A program made the translations under genes and the position numbers. A stretch of DNA of 64,000 nt, from positions 58,719,485-58,783,484 of the forward strand of contig NC_086248.1 in the NCBI RefSeq assembly GCF_021018805.1, written 5' to 3'. Each line of letters opens with the position of its first letter. Positions within the stretch are counted from its first letter, which is position 1. Under the pieces are notes generated by a model. The model was not told the DNA's origin, ran no database searches, and saw nothing but the letters and a program-made list of their open reading frames with translations. Source of the DNA: Prinia subflava (Eukaryota; Chordata; Aves; Passeriformes; Cisticolidae). Shown in pieces: positions 48,267 through 60,612 of this stretch.

Positions 48267-48299
<33 letters not shown>
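48267..48299. repeat. (CTG)11 trinucleotide repeat, (CAG)11 in the SYNE1 transcript
   Basis: Eleven perfect CTG units on the plus strand, followed after a short break by further CTG/TGC triplets. In SYNE1 sense it is a CAG run in the large 5' intron, not in the coding frame. Confidence 0.97.
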
Positions 48300-48300
<1 letters not shown>

Positions 48301-49647
48301 GGATGCTGCTGCGGCTTCTACCCCTCTCTCGGGTGCAGCGTTTCTTTAGAATACAGCCAGAAGTAAATGTTCAACAATGATCCGATTGCTCTCCCTCACT
48401 GGAAATGCAGGCCTCTCACAAAAATCCCTCCACCGTCTCTTATCAGAGAATTCACACCAAGCCAAACCTTAAAAACATCCTTATATGTTCTTGCAGAGGT
48501 GCAATAGCCAGCCAAAGCCAGCTGTATTGGAAGCAGCAGTTCTGCTGGTCTCACTGCCATCATCCTTCCCCTCTGTTTTTCTGTGCAAAGATTTCATTAT
48601 CCCAGCACCAGCCAATCCGCTAGCAGAAATCTCTGATGTCAAGAGCTTGAATAATTCATCCAGGGACCACGACAACCCAACTAGACTGCTGATACCCTAA
48701 AGCAAAAAGAGGTGTGCAGAAATCAATGCAGCTTTCTCACCAGTGCTTTTTTAACAGCACAGTGCTCAGTAAGTAAAAATGGTTGAATAGCACAGACCTT
48801 CTTCTCTAGGTTGTCACACATATAAAGGAAAAGAGTTTTTAAAAACAACCACTTGGGTTCACTGCATACTCCTGTGAGACAGGGATGTCCTTCAGCTTTG
48901 CAACTGAAAGTGGAAGAAATAGCAAGCAATGAATCTGAACAGATATGTAGGCCACTCAGCTTTGAATAATGCATTTGATCTGTTGTGCAAGGGGCATGAA
49001 ACATATGTAAGGATGCCTAGAATTTTTGGCGTGTGCCTAGATCAGCCTGAAACATACTCAAATTTCTGATAATATACAGTACTTTCAACTTCATTAAAAC
49101 AGAGCACCAGAGCACTTGAACAGATCTTTTTCTCCTCTGATAAAATGAAGGCAGAAATGAAAAATCCTTTGTGGAGATTCAGATATTATTCCCCTACAGG
49201 GGCCAACAGAGCAACACATACTATTGAAATGAGAATTAAAAGGCTCACTTTTATTATGCCATTATTGTAAATGTATCATTATAGAAGTAAAATTCAAATT
49301 TCTGTTTCTGTAAAACACAAGGACTCTGACAATATGATTCTGCATCTGACAGAAATGTTGCAAGAAAGCTAGCTTTTATCAAATAACTTATTTTAATTGT
49401 CTGGAAATATCTTCATATTTTTACAAACCTGTTCTCTACTAAAGCATCACCAACAGACTGCTTTTCTATAAGAATTTTTTGATTAGGCAAAAGAAGACAA
49501 ATGTAATTGGATATATTTACTTTGAAAAATTTACAACAAATTAATTGGATCAATGAACACAACAAACTATGCACCCTCAGACAGTTATGAAGATGCTGAT
49601 GGAATGTTCATCGAGCATACTCCTTCTAATGCCTGCTGTCATGCAGG

Positions 49648-49673
49648 CATTATCATGTGACATTATCATGTGT
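49648..49673. repeat. 13-bp direct repeat next to a 7-bp inverted repeat
   Basis: cattatcatgtga occurs twice in tandem (the second copy changes near its end). ATGCCTG at 49629 pairs with CAGGCAT at 49644. Small local structure without evident role. Confidence 0.75.
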
Positions 49674-52600
49674 GTACTGTGCTGCAGCAGATGGCACATC
49701 AAGCATCTGGTGCTTGGGCATGGGACAGTGCAGGGTGGCAAATATTGGGTTCTGCTTCAAGGTAACACAAGAAGGAGGCTCATGCACAGTCATAACAGTC
49801 AAGTTCACACATGCCTAACAAAAGCATCTTGATTGATTCTCACAGACTGAAAAATGTGAAGATTTATTTTGTGTCTTGCTTTAGTGAAATTCGAGTTCCT
49901 CCTAGCTCCTCATTTTCAGTATCCTTTATTTGTTTTCTTTGGTTATGACAGTGTTAAAATAAAAATACCAAAGAGCTTTTTGTCTTATTTTGTTTTCCAG
50001 GTTTATGTCATACTGCTAAATCAACCTAGAAGTACAGAAAAGTGTCCCAAAACAGCTGCAGTGTTTCCATGCCACGTGAAAACACAGCACAGAAAGCAGT
50101 GGACAGCACCTCAATGGAAAGTTATGTTTGATGACCAGTATGGCAAACATTCTCTAAGGCTTTCAGTAATTTATGTTATGTAACAATTCCTGTCTGCACT
50201 GAGAACAGTTTTATCTTAAAGCAGCTGTGGAAAAGCTTGCAGAATGAAAGCAATAATGTGGGGACACTGCTTATGAAAAGAGGCAACATTTTAAGCTACA
50301 TCATTTAATCAACATTTCCATGACAGCTGGATTACCCCAATTACAGGTACTGCACAGGGGCAATGCAAATTCATTTCTTGTCTAAACCACCAGTTGATGT
50401 TTTTTATGGTACAATGCCAGGAAAGTTTGGGTTTTAAAAAGACCCCAAACAAACAGATTTGGTAGTAGTTCTGAAGTATGTATTTTTTCTAAGTTTCTAA
50501 GTTTACTAGTAACTCTGTAAGGAAAGGAAAACATGAAAGCAAAGAGGGAAAAACTTTTTTCAGCAGCCATTGACAAGACTTAGCAATATTGATACAAAGA
50601 ATGGGAATATATTTTTAAATTCCTCATGCACTTATCCATTTTTTATATTTTAAGGTGAAAGACAACATTTGTCGAAGTGTAGCATTCAGATACATGCTCC
50701 TACTCAATGTGCTTTATCAGAAATGATGAGATGGTCACAGTAACAAAACAATTATCTAAATTTCCAAGATTTGGGATCGAGGTCTACACATCACTCATAT
50801 CCTGCTCCACCACTGAGCACCAGTCTGCTTCCCCACCAGTTTCTGAAGAAAGAAAATCCATACACATGGGTAGAAGGGAACCAGTCATCCTTGCCCAAAC
50901 TCCTACCAGAGAAAATGATGGGGATCAGCTCTCTGGGGTTGCACAATGTACAGGCAACCTCAGTACAGTCCTTTGAGAGCCAAAGGTTTTATGTCATTTG
51001 GAAGAGTGGAAATAGAGAAACCCACACACATACTGGTGGAATAATTACAGGAAACTGAAGTGTGGAGAAGCAGGCTCACATGTGCAGCAGCACTGCCTGC
51101 TGTGTCACATGCTGCTGCACAGCAACTGGCACACAGCTGAGGACTTTCTGCTCTTACTGTCTGAAATGTATTTACAAATTATGTATTTTAAAATTAAGCA
51201 ATTCTTATTGATCTCCTGTACTTCTGAGAGAGAGAGAGTCTACCTAGCCACTATTTAGAAAGATACAAAGAACGATTCCATTTATCATCTGAAGAAGGTC
51301 GCATTTTAAAAAAAATCAGGTTACAATAAAGTACAAACTGAACAAATCAAGGTGGCTTCTTCTGTTCTCAGTCAATTTATTGCAAACACAATCAGCAAAC
51401 AGGCTCTCTGGAGGGACATGTTGTGGACTGTGCAAGCAGATTAAATTTTTGCAATCTGGGAAACAAAAAATTTAGCCGGCACCAGAGTGTGTGCTTTAAC
51501 TCAGCTGTTGGGTGCACCTCACAACAGCACTTAGACTGTCACAGCAAATGTTTATACTGTGGGACTTGGGAGACTTCCAGCCCTTAAATCCAAGCTATAA
51601 TAAGGCCCCGTTGTGGCCATATTCTCATGAACATCAGATGTTCCTGAGCCATCCAGACTCGCATTATGCCCCACTTTCCTGCACTCTGGTTTTCACAGGA
51701 AGGAACAAAGCATGAATAGAGCACAGTGCAGTGATTTAATCTTGATTCTTAGAAGCCAGGACATGGTCTGGGTATAATTGCACTGCCCCTATCTGCTCTT
51801 CTCTTTGATCAGGAAAGCTTCCTTTGGTGTTTGGAGAAATGAATGAGAACAACATGATTTCTGCAGTGGATTAGTATATGTCCAAAAGATTTTCTTTTTT
51901 TGATTCTGTGCATCTTTTCCATTTCCAGTCCTTGCAGCATACTTGCTCCTATTTTGTATTTTGAGTGACTAAAAATAAAGCAAATTGCAATTAAATTGCT
52001 GTGCACCATATTTTGCCTCGATGGGCTACATTTGTTTCTTCTGCACGTGTAGAAGCAGAATGCATTCATAACTAATCAATAAATGTATTTGCATTTTATG
52101 TTTACTGTGTATTTGCCTGTGCTGCTGCACTACTATTTTCATCTCCACTGACTGCTGTATTAATCTCCATGTGATGTAAACATATTACTCACATATGACT
52201 CAGTTTCATAGTATCCACACTCGAATGAATACAGTCACAAATTAAAACGCCACCATTTAGAAAACCATTATAGGCACACTTAATTCATTTCTAAAAAGCA
52301 GCACCCTGAAGAAGATATTGGCTAAAATCAGGATACCCAGCATTTGAGTTAATCGTGTGTAATGGTTTCAGCTCCATCTGAAAGATTCACGATTTGCTGC
52401 TCTGCAGGTGTCTGCTCATTCACCCGTTTGGCACAGGGACAGTGAAATTAAGTGTTCAACACACTCATATCTTTCCCTGCACCAAGAGGTAAGGTGAAAA
52501 TAGCCTAATATAACTCTAAGACTCAACTTGTGATTTCTTCTTATGATTACGTATCCACCTTAATTATATACTTAAAGGGATGGTTTGGATGGTGACAAAT

Positions 52601-52808
52601 CACATAGATATCTAGAAAATCCAGTGAATTCCATTAATAAGAATAACTATCTTATGTAGAACTCCTGTTTCAATCTATTCATGCTAATAAGTAGGCAGTT
52701 TAAAAATTTCTTTTTCCTGAAGACATCAGTATTTAAAGACACTGTTGAGAAATCATCCTCTTGTCTATAAACTACCTTCTACAGTAGCATCTGCAATGAC
52801 CATAATTT

Positions 52809-52825
52809 AAAAAAAAAAAAAAAAA
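52809..52825. repeat. Poly(A) tract, A17
   Basis: Seventeen uninterrupted A bases in the 5' intron. Confidence 0.93.
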
Positions 52826-55734
52826 GTCCTAAACAAATATTTTGGGGGTTTTGTTACAGCCCATTGCAGTCCTGCAACTGGCATCATGTTGCCATTTACA
52901 CATTTTATTCTTTTTATTGACATGAAAACCTTTTGTGTAATAACCTTTGTGTGTTGTTATCCACTTCCTCAGAGCTTTCGACAAAGTCAAACTTTTAAAA
53001 AATAACATGTCACATTGAAAACAAGTCTGATTTTTAACAGGAATCTTAAAGACAAGCAGTACTCACATCAAATCATTTAAAGAAAATAATTTAAAGAATA
53101 TCTTTTAGAATGGTGATTATAGATCTATAGGTAACCTAGCTCAGTACCAGTGTGTCTACAAGTATCTTTATTAGCTAGGGGTTTAAGCAGTCATTCTGCG
53201 GTCAAGAAAGATACTTAAAGAGCAGTTACACAAAAATAAATATGAGAGCAGATTGAAGGCAGCAGATCTCTAATGGAAAATGGAAAGCACGGGCTCCGAT
53301 TCCATCTTTTACACACTCTGTGGCACTTACATGAACTCCTAAAAACAATGGACAGTCTTGCTTTCCTGAAGCCAACCTTGTCAGGCAGGCAAATTACTGT
53401 AACAGTCATCACTGATTTGCTGTAGGTTTGCTAATATTTTTTGACATTAATAGGACTGCTCATAACATTATGCACTACAACCTTTGAGACACTGTGCAAA
53501 AATGTCAGAACTGAATTGGAATTTGAATGTTTAATGTTTCTCTGTCATAGGACACAGAAATGTAAATGCACTGCAGCAAATGTGCCGCTTGGAGCAAATT
53601 TCTACTACCAGTAGTAAAATTATCATTTTTCTAAGTGAATTCATTAGCCTAAAAACAGTGGGAAAAAAACCTTGATTTGGATAGGTAAGAGCTCAGCATC
53701 TAGTGAAATAAATCAAAACTAATGGAGATATACTGAGCACACATTGTCCAATGGATTAAATCAGGATATAAAGGTCTTTTACTATAATAAAAGTAAATTT
53801 ACCTTATTTTTAGTATTTTTTATGTTGCTCATGAATTCAGAATATTCACCAATAATTATATTAAACATTTCTATTTGTGTATAGTAAAAAAATCTTCTAA
53901 TAACTCTAATACAAATGAAAGTGACTAGAGTAAAACAACACAACAGCTCAAAATCAATAAAAACATAGACATGGGAGTAAGGATTAAAGTGATACTAAAT
54001 TTTGTGGTGCCAAATAATAAATATATCCTGCTATGTTGTAAGATGAAAAACAGCACACCACACAGAAAAGAAGCAATCTGTCCAACAAACATCAGGCAGC
54101 ACTTTAAAGAGACACTAACTATCCAAAAGTGTGGGATTTTCAAGGAAATCAAATTGGGCAATGTCTTGAACAGAAACAGATTTCCCTGAAAATGATAGCT
54201 ACTTTTGAGATCCACATTCTTGCAGTCTCTGTGCTGTCTGTCCTACATGGCACATGAACGTCTTGTAAAAAAGCACGACTTTGACCATCATTTCTGATAG
54301 AGTCCATTCACAAATGGTGAATTCTTTTAATGAAAGCTGCATAGAATCAACCATTTTGAAGTTCAACCACTTTTATTCTCAAGTTAAATAACCAAATATC
54401 CCATTGAGAACATGAAATGGTCTAAACATTCAATGAATCCTCCAAGTGGTAAGACGCACAGATCTGTCTCTGGTGTTCAGTTCAGCCAGCCAGAGGTAAA
54501 AGAGGCTGCTAAAACTTTAAGGCAGACTGGTGAGCTACAAAGTGCAATTCTATTAAGATTTGGTTCAGTAAAAACTTCATTCCTACAGACAACTCTGTTA
54601 TGGTAACTAGGTGCTATCTAGGCCTGGAAGACTGTGCAATTGCTCAAGCATGGGAAGATAAACAAAGCTAGTAAAGAAACCACCTGATAAAGTGCTACAG
54701 ACTGTGAAGAGCTAGAAACAAGCTTACAACTTAGGGCAAACAATGCTCTAAAAAGTCGGAGGAAATAAAGTAACTTTTTTTCAATCTACAAGCTATTTCT
54801 GATGCAAACAGTCTTAATTTTAGATTGGCTGCTCCTTTGCTTTTTTCTTAATACATGAATGAATAAGCAGGACCTTTGGAGTTACACATTTGGCAAGAAG
54901 CAGAGCTCTGGATATCCCTGAAGAAGTCTTTCCTAATTTCTCCAAATTACAAACCTTTTCAAATTCTCTCACACACTTGAATTTTAGCACTTAGACTCTT
55001 TAACAACCCACCTTCATAGCCTTGATGAAACACTAAGCAGACTGCATACAAACTGTTCCCACAAAGAGTGGCTGAACATGCTTCAACTTGGGGAATACAG
55101 GGAAAAAAATCAAATTTTTACTGCCTATAACTGCTTCAGCTTTAAATAATCCTATACAGAAGCTGCAAACTCAACATTTATCCTCACTTTCTCTCTCATC
55201 CCCATGATGGCAGCTCTCTGTTTCAGGCACAGAAGGGACAAAAGCTGGGTTAAAGGGAGGAATCTAAGGAGGAAATAACAAACATGTGAATTATCCAGGC
55301 AGCATGTACCCAGAGGTGGGAAAATCCTCTGACTGACATCTGGAAAAGTGAAAGAAAAAGGCAGATTCTGCTTGTGCTGTCCTGGAGTGCATGACACTAT
55401 TGTCATTGACAAAACAACTCAGAAGCTACATATTCCAGCTTTAACCATACCCATAGAAACTTTATTTTCTCCTCTTCTACACATGTGATAAGACCAGTCA
55501 TTAATTACATAACCAAACAAGTTTGAAGTACATGCTCCTCACCATTTTTTGTGCATGAAGGGAAAATGGTCAATTAATAAATTGTGGGATTTTACTTTTT
55601 ATTGTTTACAATAATGTTGCTCTCCCTCTCAGACCTAATGATCAATTATGCGACTTTGCAACTCTTGCACTATTTCTGTGTGTATTGTTAGGAAAATACT
55701 ATGAAAAATAATAGGGGAGGCATAATTAAGTTCA

Positions 55735-55845
55735 CCAAAAAAACAACAACCAAAAAAACCCCAAACCAAACAACAACAACAAAAACCCTTTAAAAAATCC
55801 CCGAAGCCCAACGTTTTGAAGAGAAAAATGTAAAAAAAAAAGTCT
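55735..55845. repeat. A/C-rich low-complexity region
   Basis: Runs of A interrupted by CAA, CCAA and CCCC units, including a short (CAA)n. It resembles the stretch at 2828-2900. Confidence 0.85.
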
Positions 55846-58800
55846 ACAATGTGAAGGAAGAAAATTCAATCTCCCAAACCAAGTCTTAGGAATGATGGAC
55901 TTTATCATACATCAAAATCAGAGTCTGTTCTCTGAACATCATTCCACCCCAAAGTGCTAAGATACAGGCCATAATTAACACTCGTGCATGTTCACTTACA
56001 AGCTTCAGCCATTCATGTACTACACCAGTTTGCTCAATGGAACTGCATTGATCTGAACAGAGTGACTCTGGCAAAAAACCACAGACATTATTCAAACTAA
56101 AACGTATATGTCTAGGCATTGATTAGTATTTTTAATGGTGATTTGACCTTCTTCTGTGAAACACCACAAAAAGGAAATAAGAGTAGGACGAAACAGTATT
56201 GTCCCAACTGCGTTTGCTTTCAACCATCCCTTCCATAGTAGCAAATCACAGACACCCCTGTGCAAGTAACAGAACTTTTGTAGTGATTATATTACTTAAA
56301 AGGACAAAAAGCAAATCTGGGCCATTGTGTTGGAATACTGGAGTCCTGAACTTGTTGTGGGCAGGTAGAGTAGAATCCATGCCCTGGGAGAGGGAAAGCA
56401 GCCTTCTGCCAACCCATGTCTTTGCCCACACAACAGAAACTGAGCTTCAAAGTCCAGTGGAAGAACTGGAAAGGAGGGGGCTGCCCTCCCTTTCCCTGAA
56501 GGGAAAGACAGTGGTGATCTGCAAGCGAGTAATTGTTCTCATTCCTAATAGCCAGGGGCAAGTGAAACTTAACTAATGCTTAAGCATTTATGATACTTGT
56601 GCCTGTCCTTTAGACAGAAGTGAGCTGCTAACTTTGCTTTTGGGCAATTATTTTTTGAAAGGCCTACTAGGCTCCTATGCTCTTATATCGGTTTCTTTTT
56701 ATTTTTTCTCGGCAGCAAAAATTATTTTCTTTATAATTTATTTAAACATAACCAGGATCTCATCATTCCTGCCCTAATATTGCAACATGGAAACTAATGA
56801 GAATTTCACCAGTGAAAGAAACAAGCATTTGTCATTGAGATTATGCTTCAGATGGCCATTATTTCTCATCTGAAATACAGAGGTACACTTTTTTTTTTCA
56901 TTTGTTTTATAGCATATATATTTGTAAGGAGGAAATATTTCCTTGGCATACAAAATGTTTTGCTCTTACTGGGTCCTGCTGAGTAAACTCCTGCACTTAG
57001 CACCTCCTACCAATTTTTTTTTCCAAAAGCAATGTTTTTACAAGAAGCCTGGGTTCATCAAGTTTACTAGTGATCACAGGAAGAATTTTTTATGTTCCCC
57101 TGTGGGAACACCATTCTAATTGAACTCACTGGATCTTGATTTTGACTGATATATTCTTCTGTATAAAAAAAAAGCAGAAAAAGCTATTTCCTCAAAGGAA
57201 ATTTTACATGTACTGGACATCCAAAAATATATTACAATGGTGTGAGAAAGAAGAGATGACAAGCATATTCAGAGCAGGTTCCTCAATAAAGAAAATAGGA
57301 CCAAAACACCAACAACCATCAAAACAATAAGTAACATTTGACAAAATGCATAAAGACAGTAAGATCTCCAATTTGCCCACGAACCATGCTGTGACTAAAA
57401 ACTGTTGACATTTAATATATTCCTTGTCAAACTCAGCATTTTTTATTTATATTTTTAATCAAAAAAGTCCTCAAGGCTTTATCACAGCTTTTATATTAGT
57501 GGATGACTGCAGACTATCTCCAAGAGCATCTGAAACACAGTGAAGGGAAACCCCACTCCAATGAAAGAACAGGCTAATGATACTGCCAGAACCCACTCTG
57601 GAGTTTTAATAAAAAGTTCCAATACTATGTCACTAGCACACAGCTAGATAGCAACGAGCAATGTGAATATTTCACACAGAGGACCTTATGTGAACAGAAT
57701 CCATGCCAGACATCACTTGCCCTGTAAGGAGAAGGTAAAGTATGAGGTCTGGTTCAGCCTGGGGCAGAAACGGCTTCAGGGGGAACCTATCTGCAGCCCC
57801 CCAGCAGCTATAGGGAGCCCAGTAAGAAGATGGAGCTGGGTTCTGCAGCAGTGTGGCTGGAGATGAGAGAGGATGGGCAGAAGGCAAAACAAGAAATGTC
57901 TCAGGAATGGGAATGCCTTCTTGCTCAGAGGACTGTAGGGCAGTGCATCAGATCACCTGTAATCTCTGAATATGGAGATAAAGATCCTGAAAACCTGGTC
58001 TCAGCAGGTTGCAGGTGGCCAATCTGGAAGCTAAAAACAGACTTCTTTCCCACCTGAATTTTTCTATCAGCCTGTGAAATATATCCTCCTGACAAAGAGG
58101 TAATGAAAATCACACTTTGTAAATAACTAATCAGAGTAAAACCCAGAGGAGTTCACCCAGTAGATACGTTAGCTACACAATAACTAGAAAAACATATATA
58201 AGCATGCTGCTTTTCAGGACACTAATACCATACTGGCATAAGCAGTTAGGAGATTGTTCACTCATCCATACTGAAAAGCAGAGTACTCAAAACTGCACAC
58301 ATTTAGAAAATTTATCTTGAGAGCGATATTTATTGAATCTCAGAAGTCTGAAATTTCTCAGGTCCATCTAATTTTCTCATCGCATATAACTCTAAAATAA
58401 TCCTAATTAATAGGATTCCCACTGCCAAGAATTTCAGTGCTTGATCTCCAGCCCTGGAACAGGGCTAATAGGTACCTAATAGGTACATTCCAGAGTCCAC
58501 AAAATTTCACTGTTAATGGTTAAAGAAGTAACAAGAATATTGGTCTCAAACAGCACCTGTAACATGAATGCATTTTGATTTGCCCAAATTGTAAGGAAAG
58601 AAGCCTTTCTTGGGTTTAGGATTAATTGTCTTAATCCAATTCATAATCAATGAGAAAAAATACAATATGAATACATTTTCAAATACGAAAAACCTCACTT
58701 CCTTCAGTCCATTCACACCTTACACCAGAAAGTGAACTTCAGGAGAAGCTCTGCAAGCTGAACATGCATTTTTAAAGATTTTGCATGTATTTATTCCAGT

Positions 58801-59604
58801 TGCCCCAACACAACTCCTCTGCAGAATAGGAAGGCATAGAATATGCGGTACTAAATAGAAAGAAACTCTCTAAAACAACTTCTAGACTCTAAATTTGTTT
58901 TATTCTAGAACATCATGAAAGTAGGTTCCCTTAAATCAATGGTCTAATCCAAAAGATTAAGTCAAATCAAAGCTGAAATAGTTTGTGCTTGTTTATTTTT
59001 TTTAAACATCTTTCTAATATTCATGCTGGGCAAGTATGTGCTGATTGCTATCAATGGCAGTGACGAGGCAGCTAATTACAAGTGCAGCAGACATTAGCAA
59101 TCTGTATTCCAATAGGCACAACTTGCTGTTTGCATCCCCAGACACAGAAACAGTAACCTCATGAACTCCGAGAATACTGCAGACAGGAGGAACTCATGTT
59201 GTTTCATTTCCATGTATTTGTGGGGCAAGAAAACAGTGGAACACATGAATGTTCATTGTGGAGGTAACATTTCTTCCCTAATTCCCTATGGGCCTCTTAA
59301 ACGTTAGATGAATTACAAACTCTTGAGTTTTTCACTTTTATCTAAATTGTTCTCCTTCACAGGAAAACTGTTACAGAATTGTATTTGCTTAATCTAGTGG
59401 ATCTGGTGGTCCTCAAATACAACAGAAGTGAACACATATCCCAACTCACAGGGATATGACAACTTGGCTGCAATAACTCACTGCGTTCCCAAGCCTGGAT
59501 TCATGAGGAAAGGGCAAGGATCAGAGATGATCCAAGATATCACTCAGCTGACTTCTTGTCTAGGTGGTAAGTCCCCAGGAGCCTGGGACACAAATCACAG
59601 ACTT

Positions 59605-60165
59605 ATAGAACCAAAGAAGGGTTTGGGTTGGAAGAGACCTTACAGACCACTTTGTTCCAACTGCCCTGGCATGGGCAGGGACACCTTCCACTAGAACAGA
59701 TTTCTCAGAGCTCAATCAAACCTGGCCTTGAACACTTCCAGGGATGGGGCGTCCACAACTTCTCTGTGCAACCTGTTCCAGTGCCTCACTACACTGAGAG
59801 TAAAGAATTTCCTCAGAATTTCTAATCTAAATCTCTCTTTCAGTTTAAAGACATTCCCTTTTATCCTGTCACTACCTGCCCTTGTAAAAAGTCCTTCTCC
59901 AGCTCTCTTGTATCCCCTCTTTAGGTACTGGGAGGTCCTATGAAGTCTCCCTGGAAACTTCTCTCCAAGTGGAACAGCTCCAACTCTCGTAACCCATCTT
60001 CATAGCAGAGGTGCCCCAGCCCTCTGATCAATGTAGTGGCCTCCTCTGGACTCTCTCCAACAGGTCCACATTTTTCTAGTGCTGGGCACCCTAGAGCTGG
60101 ACATAGCATTCCAGGCAGGGTCTCACAAGGGCACATTTCTTTTGATGCAGCTCACGGTAGGGTTT
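59605..60165 (-). mobile_element. CR1 LINE, 5'-truncated copy (about 560 bp)
   Basis: The plus strand contains, in order, gggtttgggttggaagagac, ccactagaacagatttctca, aacacttccagggatgggg, acctgttccagtgcctcac, ctcctctggactctctccaa and cattccaggcagggtctcac. These are antisense landmarks of the 3' part of bird CR1, so the element runs along the minus strand, same sense as SYNE1, with its 3' end at the low coordinate. The copy is diverged and has no intact open frame. Short open frames read across it are chance. Confidence 0.97.
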
Positions 60166-60551
60166 CAGGATACCTTCAAATTTTACTGCAGACTCAAAAC
60201 TTTCTTGTTGTCTTTACTTCACTCTCAGCAGAAGAAACAGAAAGCATTTATTACTGTGTAATATACTTAACTGCCCTCAGTTAGCATGAACAATATTATT
60301 ACTGAATCACAAAAAATTTGATGTTTTGTGAGAAGCATGTACCTTCCATGAAATAACCAGAAACATTTATTAAATTAAAAGTGATGATAAATGCACAGAA
60401 ACTAACTTCCATATTTACTTTATTAAAAAGTCATCATTTACTTTTGAATGAAAGGATTAAACACTAGCCTTCAGTTAGCAGCATAAACCTCCCCCAAATT
60501 TTATACATATTACAGAAACATAGGGTAAAAACAACTAAGTAAAACTTCTTT

Positions 60552-60612
60552 ATTGTTTGTTTGTTTGTTGTTAGTAGGCTCTTGTATCTAGGTATCTAGG
60601 TATATGTTTCTT
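60552..60612. repeat. (TTTG)n and TATCTAGG short tandem repeats
   Basis: A short tttg tetranucleotide run is followed by two to three copies of a tatctagg unit. Simple-sequence DNA with no further content. Confidence 0.8.

Noticed and set aside
56199..56576. 125-codon plus-strand open frame in the 5' intron
   Set aside because: No homology recognised and an equally long frame exists on the opposite strand. This looks like a chance effect of a locally GC-richer patch.
59628..60284. Cluster of short overlapping frames on both strands
   Set aside because: They are translations of the CR1 fragment at 59605-60165 and carry no intact LINE protein.
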